Of a stretch of 64,000 nucleotides of DNA, positions 14,698 through 23,784 are shown piece after piece. Made by a program: the position numbers and the translations under genes. The DNA is from Oligoflexia bacterium (lineage in GTDB: Bacteria > Bdellovibrionota > Bacteriovoracia > Bacteriovoracales > Bacteriovoracaceae): NCBI GenBank assembly GCA_024229115.1, contig JAAEST010000103.1, positions 248,001 through 312,000 on the forward strand, read 5' to 3'. A model generated the notes under the pieces. It was not told where the DNA came from and did no database searches. It saw only the letters and a list, made by a program, of their open reading frames with translations. Every line of letters begins with the position of its first letter. Within the stretch, counting starts at the first letter, position 1.

Positions 14698-16356
14698 ATG
14701 AGTCACATCTGGCACGAAAGTTATCAAAGTGGAATCCCTAAGGATATTGATCCAAACACATACTCATCGATTTTAGAAGTTCTCGATGAATCATTCACAA
14801 AATTTAAAGATAAAGATTCATTTCATTGTATGGGAAAGGATTTTACTTATGGAGAGCTAGATATTCTCTCAAAGAAGTTTGCAAGTTACCTACAAAATGA
14901 TCTTAATTTAAAAAGAGGGGATAGAGTAGCTCTTATGATGCCTAATATTCTTCAATATCCAATCGCACTTTTTGGAATTTTAAGAGCAGGTCTTGTGGCG
15001 GTTAATGTTAATCCTCTTTATACAGCGAGAGAGCTTGAACATCAGCTTATTGATTCTGGTTCAAAGGCCATTATTATTTTTGAAAATAGTTGTGCTGTCC
15101 TTCAAGAAATTTTACCAAACACTCCTGTTAAGCATGTTCTAACGACAGGGATTGGTGATTTACTTGGATTTCCAAAGTCATTAATTGTTAACTTTGTTAT
15201 TAAGCACGTAAAGAAGATGGTTCCAGCGTGGAGTATTCCAAACTCAGTTTCATTTAAAGAAGCTCTTTTTAGTGGAAACGCAGATACTTATTCTGTTCCA
15301 ACAGTAACAAATGACGATACGGCATTTCTTCAGTACACAGGTGGAACAACAGGTGTTTCTAAAGGTGCTGAACTAACACATGGAAATATTATTGCTAATA
15401 TTGTTCAAGCAAAAGCATGGATCAAAAATTATATTAAAGATGGTGAAGAAACAATCATCACACCTCTTCCGCTTTATCATATCTTTTCTTTGACTGCGAA
15501 CTGCTTAGTTTTTGCGACAGTTGGGGCAAGAAATATTCTTATTACTAACCCAAGAGATATGCCTGGATTTATTAAAGAATTAAAGAAGTGGAAATTTACT
15601 GCTCTTACCGGCGTTAACACTTTATTTAATGGTCTTCTCAATCAAGAAGATTTTGCTGGAGTTGACTTTAGTTCATTTAAACTGACTCTTGGTGGGGGGA
15701 TGGCCGTTCAAAGATCAGTGGCAGAAAGATGGAAGCAAGTAACAGGAGTTCCTCTAATTGAAGCTTACGGACTTACTGAAACTTCTCCAGCTGCTTGTAT
15801 CAATCCAATGGATTTAAAAGACTATAACGGAAAAATTGGTCTTCCAATTCCATCAACTGAAGTTGTGATAAAGGATGATGATGGTAAAACTCTTCCGACA
15901 GGTGAAATTGGTGAGATTTGTATAAAAGGACCTCAAGTCATGAGAGGTTATTGGAATAGACCTGAAGAAACAGCTAAGGTAATGAGTGATGATGGTTTCT
16001 TTAAGACTGGTGATATTGGTTATATGGATGAGAAAGGATTCTTTCAAATCGTTGATCGTAAAAAAGATATGATTCTTGTTTCTGGTTTTAACGTTTTTCC
16101 AAATGAAGTTGAAGAAGTTGTTTCTGCTCACCCGAAAGTTTTTGAATCTGCAGCTATTGGAGTTGCAGATGATAAGAGTGGAGAAGTAGTTAAGATTTTT
16201 GTTGTGAAAAATGACGACTCTCTAACTGAAGATGAACTTAAGGCCTACTGTAAGGAAAACTTAACAGGTTATAAAGTGCCAAGACTTTATGAGTTCAGAG
16301 CTGATCTTCCGAAGTCGAATGTTGGTAAGATTTTAAGAAAAGACCTTAGAGAATAA
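14698..16356 (+). CDS. fadD: Long-chain fatty acid-CoA ligase
   Basis: A 552-residue acyl-adenylate-forming enzyme that activates fatty acids to acyl-CoA with ATP. Motifs occur in order: YTGGTTGVSKGAELTH (near residue 213), TPLPLYHIF, YGLTETSP, the KTGDIGYMDEKGFFQIVDRKKDMI hinge region, and the catalytic Lys near the end in GKILRKDLRE. Length and the LPLYHIF motif match FadD better than short-chain or aromatic ligases. A strong AGAGGAAG site precedes the ATG. It is a single-gene unit with a strong terminator right after it. It would serve beta-oxidation or reuse of host or prey lipids; the latter is inference. Confidence 0.93.
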   Translation: MSHIWHESYQSGIPKDIDPNTYSSILEVLDESFTKFKDKDSFHCMGKDFTYGELDILSKKFASYLQNDLNLKRGDRVALMMPNILQYPIALFGILRAGLVAVNVNPLYTARELEHQLIDSGSKAIIIFENSCAVLQEILPNTPVKHVLTTGIGDLLGFPKSLIVNFVIKHVKKMVPAWSIPNSVSFKEALFSGNADTYSVPTVTNDDTAFLQYTGGTTGVSKGAELTHGNIIANIVQAKAWIKNYIKDGEETIITPLPLYHIFSLTANCLVFATVGARNILITNPRDMPGFIKELKKWKFTALTGVNTLFNGLLNQEDFAGVDFSSFKLTLGGGMAVQRSVAERWKQVTGVPLIEAYGLTETSPAACINPMDLKDYNGKIGLPIPSTEVVIKDDDGKTLPTGEIGEICIKGPQVMRGYWNRPEETAKVMSDDGFFKTGDIGYMDEKGFFQIVDRKKDMILVSGFNVFPNEVEEVVSAHPKVFESAAIGVADDKSGEVVKIFVVKNDDSLTEDELKAYCKENLTGYKVPRLYEFRADLPKSNVGKILRKDLRE

Positions 16357-16380
16357 GAGTAATTTAAAAATACTTGAGTA

Positions 16381-16407
16381 AAAGCCTCCTTTCTGGAGGC
16401 TTTTTTT
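16381..16407 (+). terminator. Rho-independent terminator of fadD
   Basis: A nine-base-pair stem, AAAGCCTCC and GGAGGCTTT, with loop TTTCT runs into seven T, 24 bases after the fadD stop. It is a textbook terminator on the plus strand. Confidence 0.93.
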
Positions 16408-16471
16408 ATTTAATCTGAGTAATTTCAATGAGATAAATCATCGTCTTAAGTCCTCTTGTTTATAAAGAAAT

Positions 16472-17830
16472 ATGAACTTTGGGCCGAAAAGTATAAAGAT
16501 GAGAAATACATTTAAAACAATTCTCTATTCTTTGATTGGTATGATGATGGGATCATTAATCCCACTGGCATTCGTATACCTTGATATTCAACAACTTGAA
16601 ATTGACTTTAATTGGCTCAATATTTTAGAGATTGTAAATTCTCAAAATATTTATCCTGTTTCTTTTGTTAGTTTCCCAATTCTTTTCGGTTTGATTTGCT
16701 ATGCTTTTGTTAATATTTTCATTAAATCAAAAGAACTAAATGAAAAAAATACTTTTATTCAAGAAGTGATGGATTCGATGAACGATATCATCATGGTTTT
16801 TGATAGTGAGTTAAACTTAATTAAGTCGAATGAAGGATTTGAGCGATTCTACTCAAAGTTCTTTGCACCTTATTTTTCAAAGACTGATTTAATAGAGCTC
16901 ATTAATGTAAAAGAACTTTCTGAGAAGAAGGGTTCTGGAATTCAAGGAATTAGTATTTCTGATAGTAATGGTATTTCTCATGAATTTGCTATCCATGCTG
17001 CAAACACTCATCTTAATGGAAAAGAAAGCTTTATCATTTCGATGAAGAGTATTGATGAGATTATTAATAAGCAAAAGATTATCGAGGAGCAAAGGCAACA
17101 AATCGAGAAGTCTTCGAGACTATCTTCTCTAGGGGAAATGGCCGGTGGAATTGCCCACGAAATCAACAATCCATTAGCGATTATCTCAGGGAATGCCTAT
17201 AAGATTAAAAAGCAGTTAAAGAAGCTTGGCATAGAAGATGAAAAGCTATTTAATCCAATTCAAAATATTAATGAAACAGTTAAAAGAGTGAACACGATTA
17301 CTAGAGTTCTTCTTAACCTTAGTCGTAACGGAAGTGATAGTGAAGATGAAGCTATTGATCCAAATCTACTTATTGAAGAAGTGGTTCATTTAAGCTCTTC
17401 TAAAATTAGAGATGTTGGTGTCAACCTTATGATTAAAAACTCTACTGACATGAATCAAGAGTTTCTACTAAATAGAATCAAGATATCTCAGATTCTCGTA
17501 AATCTCTTAAATAATAGTATCGATGCTATTGCTGAACTAGATGAACGATGGATTGAGCTAAGTGTAGAAGTTAATGACATCACGATTGCTTATCGAATTG
17601 TTGACTGCGGAAAAGGAATTGTTCCTGAAGTAGTAGAAAAAATCTTTGAACCAATGTACACCACTAAGGATGTTGGTAAAGGAACTGGGTTAGGATTATC
17701 ACTGTCACACTCACTTGCTCAAGATATGCAAGGAACTCTCTATTATGAAACTTATGAGGGAAATACTTCTTTTGTTTTAGAAGTCCCTAAGATTATTGCC
17801 AAAAAATCATCTGATTCTGAAGCTGCCTAA
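16472..17830 (+). CDS. Membrane sensor histidine kinase
   Basis: A 452-residue kinase. Two hydrophobic helices near residues 15-36 and 62-84 enclose a small external loop of about 25 residues. A PAS-like segment (about 90-195) and a short coiled coil (KQKIIEEQRQQIEKSS) lead to HisKA with H229 in GEMAGGIAHEINNPLAIISG, then HATPase_c with NNSIDAIAEL (N box), DCGKGI (G1) and GKGTGLGLSLS (G2). No receiver domain or response regulator gene follows, so its partner is elsewhere. Start is uncertain: a second ATG at 16499 would remove only nine residues. It lies just upstream of the large secreted-protein cluster but has its own gap on both sides. Confidence 0.93.
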   Translation: MNFGPKSIKMRNTFKTILYSLIGMMMGSLIPLAFVYLDIQQLEIDFNWLNILEIVNSQNIYPVSFVSFPILFGLICYAFVNIFIKSKELNEKNTFIQEVMDSMNDIIMVFDSELNLIKSNEGFERFYSKFFAPYFSKTDLIELINVKELSEKKGSGIQGISISDSNGISHEFAIHAANTHLNGKESFIISMKSIDEIINKQKIIEEQRQQIEKSSRLSSLGEMAGGIAHEINNPLAIISGNAYKIKKQLKKLGIEDEKLFNPIQNINETVKRVNTITRVLLNLSRNGSDSEDEAIDPNLLIEEVVHLSSSKIRDVGVNLMIKNSTDMNQEFLLNRIKISQILVNLLNNSIDAIAELDERWIELSVEVNDITIAYRIVDCGKGIVPEVVEKIFEPMYTTKDVGKGTGLGLSLSHSLAQDMQGTLYYETYEGNTSFVLEVPKIIAKKSSDSEAA

Positions 17831-17961
17831 AAATTAGACACTTTTATTAAAACCTACAATTCTTACAAATTTTACGAAGTAAATTTAAGTACTTATTAAG
17901 ACGTTTATGTCTCTATTATGGCCTGGTGATTGCAACTATATCTCTATCTATAGGAGATATT

Positions 17962-20900
17962 ATGTACTTAGCTAACTTTTTTAAGTCATTGCTTATTCAC
18001 TTTCTTTGGTCAATGATGGCCTTTGGGAATATCTCTGCCGAAGTTGCTAGAATACCAGCTGGTATTGGGCACGATCTTACTGTCGAGCAACTAACAAAAG
18101 AAATCGATGCCTTTCATGTAAACCTTAAAGGTAAAGACTTAGAGCCAGACTGTGGGACTTCTGAATCTAGCGAAGCAGTTGTTGCTGAGACTCAAGAAAC
18201 TCAAGAAAACTCTGAATTAAATAGTGAAGAATTAGAAGAAGAGTCACTCGATGATATGCTAGCTAATCTTGATGAATTTGAAGATGAGTATAATCTTGTT
18301 TCATCAGAAGATAGTAAATTCTTTCAATATCTTGAGGCACTAAAGACAAATGCTTGTGGCCAAAAGTACTATACTTATGATGAGGCCAAGCCAGCTGAAG
18401 AAACTGAGAAATGTGAGTCTAAGAGAAAGCTTGGATATATTGATAATGCGATAAAGTCTATTATGAAAGATGAAGCTGATGAGAAAGAGCCTTCACCTTT
18501 TAGACTTGATGATCCTGATGTAAGAAAATTTCACAAGAAAGCAGAATTTATTCTTCAAGAAGTCAGAAAATACTTATCTGATAGAGATATTGACGTTGAT
18601 CAAAGAAAGACCATTCTTATTGATTATGTTTCAAAAGTTTTAATGCCGATGAGAGACCTCATTGTTATTATGAGATCTTATATTCCTCATGAGTATAATG
18701 GTATTTTCTTTTATGAAAGTCTTCTTCCAGACTTTCCGACAAGCCTTTTTCCTGTTGATGATTTAGATTCAAGAGATCTTATTACAATGGGACCAAATCC
18801 TAGTGCTGATCCATTCTATTTAAAAATAGAAGATCGTCGTTGGGGAAGAAGTCGTCTACGCTTTGCTGATACAGAGGCGATGGGTAGAGATATTGTTACG
18901 CTTTTAAAAGCTCCAACAGCGAAAAACTATGTAAGATCGTTAAAGTGGATGACACTTCAGATGATGCTTCAGCAAACATTTATATACTCCTCTATGCTTG
19001 GAGACGAAAGACCAATTCAACTTCCTAATTCTTGTAAGAATCATTTTAATGGTTCACTTCCTTCTGAGTTGAAGTTTTCTTATGATAAAGAACAAGGTCA
19101 GGAATTCCTTGATAATATTTTATCTAATCATGGACTGACTTACTCAGCTGGAAATTATCAGTTTATGGATTATTTCATGAATAGTGATGGAAAGAATCCA
19201 ACTCAAGATGGTTACTCTGGTCTAATGCCATTTGAGCAATATAAAGCAGCTCATAAAGGGATGGATGAAGATAATAAAATTACTCCTGATATGGATGATT
19301 ATACTTATTTTGATCCGATTATGAGTATGAAAGCTCCTGAGGCCATTCAGAAGTTTACTGATGAAACATTTGGTTGGTTAGGTCTTGCTGATAAGAAACA
19401 ATATACTTATGCAGGTAAAGAGTTATTAGAAAAGATTCTTCAAAAGCCAAGTGAATATGATGTTTATGAAGTAACTCTTAAAGATGGTGAAGTTGTTGAA
19501 CTTCAACCTGATAGACAGAACCTCAGTATTTTTCTTGCAGAAGTAATGCAAAGAAATGGGATCGATTACTTTGAAGATCTAATTACTGAAAATATGGAAA
19601 AGAAATTAAGCCGTAAAATGCTTATTCCTTATCCTTCACTCTATGGAAGTCAGATTTGGACAACTTGGGCCCTCCGTCTTTTAGGTGACTGGGCCGCTGA
19701 TAAATCAGCGATGCAGTTAACTTCACAAGATAAGATGAGAATTAATAGGGCTTGCCAGGCAGGATTTCGCAATGATCTTTGTGTGAGACAAAGACCTGCA
19801 GAAACTCTTCATAATATTGCCAACTACTTAAAAGAGTTTAGCAATACAAATAGTCTTATTCCAAATCAACGTCTGAAAGAAATTGATTATGAAAAGAATC
19901 ATACTTTCTTTAAACAACTTTGGACAATTTTTGCAAGAAGTGGAGAGATCGAAGAAGCTTATCCAACAGAAAAAGAATATTTAATTGGACAGATGAAAGC
20001 TGCCAACCCATGGGCGAGACTTAGGTTTAGTTATCTAGTGGCCATTGAAGAAATTGAGGCCATGAGTAAAGGTGAGACTGCTAAATATCGTAATCAAACG
20101 GCAGCTCAAAGAGATTACGCTCAAAGAAGTTGCTTCTATGGGCATGTTGGGCAATTGAAAAGAAATTTAAATAAAGCTGCTTCTGTTCTTAAAATTAATC
20201 AGGCAATTTTTCCAAATCACGGAAATAGATTATTAGATAAAGATGAGAAAAAAGCTCTATGGTTTCAACATATTGATGAAAGCTCTCAATTATTTAAAGT
20301 TAAGCATGGTTATGGAGAAGAAGCGACTAATTACTATGAGTTCTTAGAGAAGGTTAGTTATTCAACTTTATTAGACCAGACAAGTCTAGATAAATTATTT
20401 TCTGAAATTCCTAGAAATCTTGTTTCTCAGAAAGCTCAAGATGAGATTGATACTTTCTTAGAAAGTCCAGAAGCTAAAATTGGATCATTCTTTCTTGATT
20501 TATATAAGTTAAAAGGACAACCAGAAGAGCAAATTAAACATTTCGAAGAGTTCTCACAAGAGAATGGAATTGATAATGAATTCAAAGCCAAGATGAGTTT
20601 CTTGGCGATGGATAATACTCTAAAGAAACCAATTTATAAGTCAATTCTTGAAAGAAGTGCTCAGGCCAGAAAGCAAGAAGTTATGGCAAAACTGAATGAG
20701 TTTTGTAATCTCGAACCAAATGATCACGAGTCAATGAAGACATTATTTTATTCGACTACAAAGGCGCAAAATAAGTTAAATCAATTAGCTGGAGCTCCAT
20801 CTATTCCACAAGAAAGAATGGAAAAGATTATGGATAAAATCAATGAGATGTCTCCAGAAGAGTGGACTGATATGTGGCTTGGAATTGGAGCTGGTGTCCT

Positions 20901-22683
20901 CGGTATGGCGGCGATTTTAATTGGAGGTGCTTGTACCGGTGTGACTGGTGGTCTCTGTGCTCCGCTTGGAGTGGCGATGATTGCAGCAGGTGCTTCAGCG
21001 ATGACTATGCAGGTTACTTTAGTGAGTCGTGAATTTAATAGAAAGATGCAAGCTGATAAGAACGAAGACTTCGTTCAGTCAATGGAAGGTTTAGGGTTTG
21101 CCACTCATGGTAGTTCTGACAATGTTAGCCGTTATTGGATTTGGACTATTATTGAAGGGGTAAGTATTATTCCTCTCATTGGAGTCGTCAGTCGATCGTT
21201 AACAATGGGTACAAAAATTGCGACTGTTTCAGCGACAACTCTTGCAAGAAATACTGGTAAGGTTGGATTTAAACAAGCTTGGAGACTGGCTGGACAAGCG
21301 GGTAAGACTGTCGCCAGCGAAGCAGATGTAAATCTTGCTAAGTTTGTACTTGGGTTTAGTTCGATGGCCGGTCAGGCAAAGCAATTTATTGCGGCCATTG
21401 GAAAAACGAATAAGCAACTAGCTGCCAGGCTAGCAAAATTACTTGAAAGTGGTCTTGATCCACATATCTTTGTAAGAGCAATGGATAAGATTAAAAAGAT
21501 TCGTTACCTATTCACATCAGGAAAAATCTCTGCCAATGCGATGGCTAAGAGAATGGGACAGCTTCTGCAATATTTAAAGAACCTCGTCAAGAATGGTGAT
21601 AATGTTGCGAGACCTTATGTTTCAAATGTTGTGGTAGAAGTAACTCCAAAAGTGATTGATGAGAAAACTGCAAAAGTCGTATCTCGCTACTTTGGACATA
21701 ACCCTAAAGCGATGAAGAGATTCATGGGCTCTTATGTAAAGAAACTTGAAAAAGCAAAGAGAGTAGTAGGGGCGATTGAAGAAGGAACAACTCGTATTGG
21801 TAAAATCCCAGTTTTAGGGAGAGTTGTAAATTGGTATCGCAAGATGAGATTAGAGCAACTTGCAAAGTATGCAGATGAGATCACGAGTCTTGATAATGGT
21901 CTTGCTCAGTTAGCTAAGAACGGTGGAGATTTAGAAAAGTTCATTCTAAACAATATCGATGACTTTACGGATATTTTTATTAAGATTCCAAGTCGTAAAA
22001 GAGAATGGCTATATATGGTGCTTCTTCAAGGGGGACCGCATATTGGTGGGCCAAACTTTGGTAAGAGAGTTGGTGCAATTTCTTGGATGGCCGATGGTCT
22101 TATCATGAGAAAGTTCTTCAACGCTCGTTCAAGACTGATTTATGAATCAATGAAGGGTGTCGCAAGGGAAAAACTTGGATTAAAGAAATACCTTGCACAG
22201 GAAACAACATTACAAGCAATGAGAGCTTTCCAACAAAGTGTGGCCGAAGCAACTGAAAACCTTCCTGAGCAACAAGCTAAGATGCTCGTGAGAAGATATC
22301 ATAGAATGGAAGCCAAACTAGCGCAGACAGTTGTTAGTATTGCTCAAAGTAAAATTGATCAACCTGGTATTATTGGAAGAGTGAAGCAGGCTCTTCGTAC
22401 GGCTGGACATAAAGCGAATTTAACGATTACAAACTTAGATGAAGCAGCTGTAAGAAAAATCTTATTTGCTCCAGACACTCTTGAAGAGAAGGCCCTCGGT
22501 GAAGTTCTTTGGTCATCAATGCCGGTTGAGGATCTGTTCAGTCTTCGAGAAGTAGGTGATGTTGCTCATAGAGTGATAAGAGAGCTTAGTGACTATGATA
22601 ATGTTGATGAATTCGAAAGACTCATTAACGCCTTAAAAGTTCTCGTTATTAAGAGAGACCCAGGCGTTGTTGAGATTATGTAA
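17962..22683 (+). CDS. Very large exported or envelope protein of unknown function
   Basis: A 1573-residue protein. The chosen ATG has AGGAG upstream; an in-frame earlier start at 17926 lacks one. The N-terminus (MYLANFFKSLLIHFLWSMMA) looks like a signal peptide or anchor. Residues about 50-105 are very acidic. The middle is mostly helical. Two hydrophobic segments lie near 971-1020 (Gly/Ala-rich, with two Cys) and 1057-1078, separated by a short polar linker, and could insert into a membrane. The last 500 residues are helical and basic. No domain is recognised. The layout resembles large effector proteins, but that is only a visual impression. It is convergent with the 320-residue secreted protein gene. 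Confidence 0.8.
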   Translation: MYLANFFKSLLIHFLWSMMAFGNISAEVARIPAGIGHDLTVEQLTKEIDAFHVNLKGKDLEPDCGTSESSEAVVAETQETQENSELNSEELEEESLDDMLANLDEFEDEYNLVSSEDSKFFQYLEALKTNACGQKYYTYDEAKPAEETEKCESKRKLGYIDNAIKSIMKDEADEKEPSPFRLDDPDVRKFHKKAEFILQEVRKYLSDRDIDVDQRKTILIDYVSKVLMPMRDLIVIMRSYIPHEYNGIFFYESLLPDFPTSLFPVDDLDSRDLITMGPNPSADPFYLKIEDRRWGRSRLRFADTEAMGRDIVTLLKAPTAKNYVRSLKWMTLQMMLQQTFIYSSMLGDERPIQLPNSCKNHFNGSLPSELKFSYDKEQGQEFLDNILSNHGLTYSAGNYQFMDYFMNSDGKNPTQDGYSGLMPFEQYKAAHKGMDEDNKITPDMDDYTYFDPIMSMKAPEAIQKFTDETFGWLGLADKKQYTYAGKELLEKILQKPSEYDVYEVTLKDGEVVELQPDRQNLSIFLAEVMQRNGIDYFEDLITENMEKKLSRKMLIPYPSLYGSQIWTTWALRLLGDWAADKSAMQLTSQDKMRINRACQAGFRNDLCVRQRPAETLHNIANYLKEFSNTNSLIPNQRLKEIDYEKNHTFFKQLWTIFARSGEIEEAYPTEKEYLIGQMKAANPWARLRFSYLVAIEEIEAMSKGETAKYRNQTAAQRDYAQRSCFYGHVGQLKRNLNKAASVLKINQAIFPNHGNRLLDKDEKKALWFQHIDESSQLFKVKHGYGEEATNYYEFLEKVSYSTLLDQTSLDKLFSEIPRNLVSQKAQDEIDTFLESPEAKIGSFFLDLYKLKGQPEEQIKHFEEFSQENGIDNEFKAKMSFLAMDNTLKKPIYKSILERSAQARKQEVMAKLNEFCNLEPNDHESMKTLFYSTTKAQNKLNQLAGAPSIPQERMEKIMDKINEMSPEEWTDMWLGIGAGVLGMAAILIGGACTGVTGGLCAPLGVAMIAAGASAMTMQVTLVSREFNRKMQADKNEDFVQSMEGLGFATHGSSDNVSRYWIWTIIEGVSIIPLIGVVSRSLTMGTKIATVSATTLARNTGKVGFKQAWRLAGQAGKTVASEADVNLAKFVLGFSSMAGQAKQFIAAIGKTNKQLAARLAKLLESGLDPHIFVRAMDKIKKIRYLFTSGKISANAMAKRMGQLLQYLKNLVKNGDNVARPYVSNVVVEVTPKVIDEKTAKVVSRYFGHNPKAMKRFMGSYVKKLEKAKRVVGAIEEGTTRIGKIPVLGRVVNWYRKMRLEQLAKYADEITSLDNGLAQLAKNGGDLEKFILNNIDDFTDIFIKIPSRKREWLYMVLLQGGPHIGGPNFGKRVGAISWMADGLIMRKFFNARSRLIYESMKGVAREKLGLKKYLAQETTLQAMRAFQQSVAEATENLPEQQAKMLVRRYHRMEAKLAQTVVSIAQSKIDQPGIIGRVKQALRTAGHKANLTITNLDEAAVRKILFAPDTLEEKALGEVLWSSMPVEDLFSLREVGDVAHRVIRELSDYDNVDEFERLINALKVLVIKRDPGVVEIM

Positions 22684-22695
22684 TACGTGTATTTG

Positions 22696-23658
22696 CTATC
22701 TAAAGAAGCATTTTTGAATTTCAAGAGAATTTACGAGATCATTTAGTTCCGACTTATCTCCAGCTTCTCTTCTCAGAACTTTAAAGAAAGCTTCTTTCTT
22801 GCTCTTAGCACTAGAATCAGCATTGGCTTCTTTTAATGTTTTAATCCAGAAATCTCTCATGCCATCACTCATTGTATTATCGTCAACGAGTTTATAAAGC
22901 TTATGAGCATTGTCTTGGTCAAAAAGTTTAATATTACCTTTCGCATCTTTACTAATTTCTAAAATAGCATCGATAAGTTCTCTTTGTTTTAGAGTTGCTG
23001 GAGATGACTCTTCTGCTAAAGCTAGGAAGAGGGCCAGTGTTCTTTCTTCACTAGGAAGAACAAGACCTCTAGAAGCACGACCAAAATCACCAAAACCAAG
23101 GGCTCTCATTTTAGATGTAATAAAATACTTAAGATCATTAGGTCTTCTTGGAACATATGATTCCAGTAATTGTTTGATATTCGTTTCTGCCATTTGCTCG
23201 AAAGTAAATAGAAAACCATGTTGAGATAGTTCTCTTGTTACACATTCTGCACAGGCAAGAACAGTTGCATTCTTAACTCCATATCTATTCGCTAGATAAA
23301 TAAGACTATTTACTGAATCAACAAACTCTTTCTTTGAAAGAGAGTCCGCATCTTTATTTAATAGTTGGAGAAGTTTTCTTTTATATAAAGAATCTCTCTT
23401 ATCACCTTTAATAGAGTTGATAATTTCGATTAACTGAGACTTACTTGGTAACCCATCTTCTGATGTGAAACTTACTAATGAGTTTTGAATATATTTTCTA
23501 ATATTCCTGGCCACATCATCTTCTAGACCTGCTTTTAGAAAAATGCTTTCAAGTCCAGTCTGTGTTAGAAAAACATCAATTAGTTTACCTGCACCAGCTG
23601 CACTGGCCTGAAATGATAGTGCTGAAGTAAGTAAAAGTACTGCCAAAATTCGTTTCAT
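22696..23658 (-). CDS. Secreted helical protein of unknown function
   Basis: A 320-residue exported protein beginning MKRILAVLLLTSALSFQASAA, a clear signal peptide. GGAGAAG lies just upstream of this ATG, so the in-frame GTG four codons earlier, which forms part of that site, is rejected. The mature part is helical, rich in Lys, Leu and Ser, with four Cys (two close together in ACAEC). A promoter of the sigma-28 layout lies 33 bases upstream, so expression may follow flagellar or motile-phase control. It shares that divergent promoter region with the 1346-residue protein gene and ends 12 bases from the convergent 1573-residue gene. Confidence 0.78.
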   Translation of the reverse strand: MKRILAVLLLTSALSFQASAAGAGKLIDVFLTQTGLESIFLKAGLEDDVARNIRKYIQNSLVSFTSEDGLPSKSQLIEIINSIKGDKRDSLYKRKLLQLLNKDADSLSKKEFVDSVNSLIYLANRYGVKNATVLACAECVTRELSQHGFLFTFEQMAETNIKQLLESYVPRRPNDLKYFITSKMRALGFGDFGRASRGLVLPSEERTLALFLALAEESSPATLKQRELIDAILEISKDAKGNIKLFDQDNAHKLYKLVDDNTMSDGMRDFWIKTLKEANADSSAKSKKEAFFKVLRREAGDKSELNDLVNSLEIQKCFFR

Positions 23659-23690
23659 TGTCTTCTCCACGGCTCAAAACCTTTCTCAAC

Positions 23691-23717
23691 TTATCGGGAT
23701 TAGAAGTGATTTCTTTA
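23691..23717 (-). promoter_or_regulatory. Sigma-28 (FliA)-type promoter, minus strand
   Basis: TAAAGAAA (23717-23710), 11 bases, then CCCGATAA (23698-23691), against the FliA consensus TAAAGTTT-N11-GCCGATAA. Spacing is exact and the -10 box matches seven of eight. Transcription should start near 23684, giving a leader of about 26 bases that includes the ribosome-binding site. Confidence 0.72.
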
Positions 23718-23750
23718 GAAAATTAATAGGTTAGCTAATTAGTCAGATAA

Positions 23751-23777
23751 TAAAGGTTTTTGAAGAAATTCCGATAA
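23751..23777 (+). promoter_or_regulatory. Sigma-28 (FliA)-type promoter, plus strand
   Basis: TAAAGGTT (23751-23758), 11 bases, then TCCGATAA (23770-23777); the spacing is exact, the -35 box matches seven of eight positions and the -10 box seven of eight. The start of transcription would fall within a few bases of the ATG at 23785, so the message would be nearly leaderless. It diverges from the matching minus-strand promoter 33 bases away. Confidence 0.68.
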
Positions 23778-23784
23778 GATAGCG

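Noticed and set aside
17826-17961. Possible sigma-28 or sigma-70 promoter for the 1573-residue gene
   Set aside because: No GATAA-type box and no acceptable -35/-10 pair at a 16-18 base spacing were found; only the AGGAG ribosome site is convincing.
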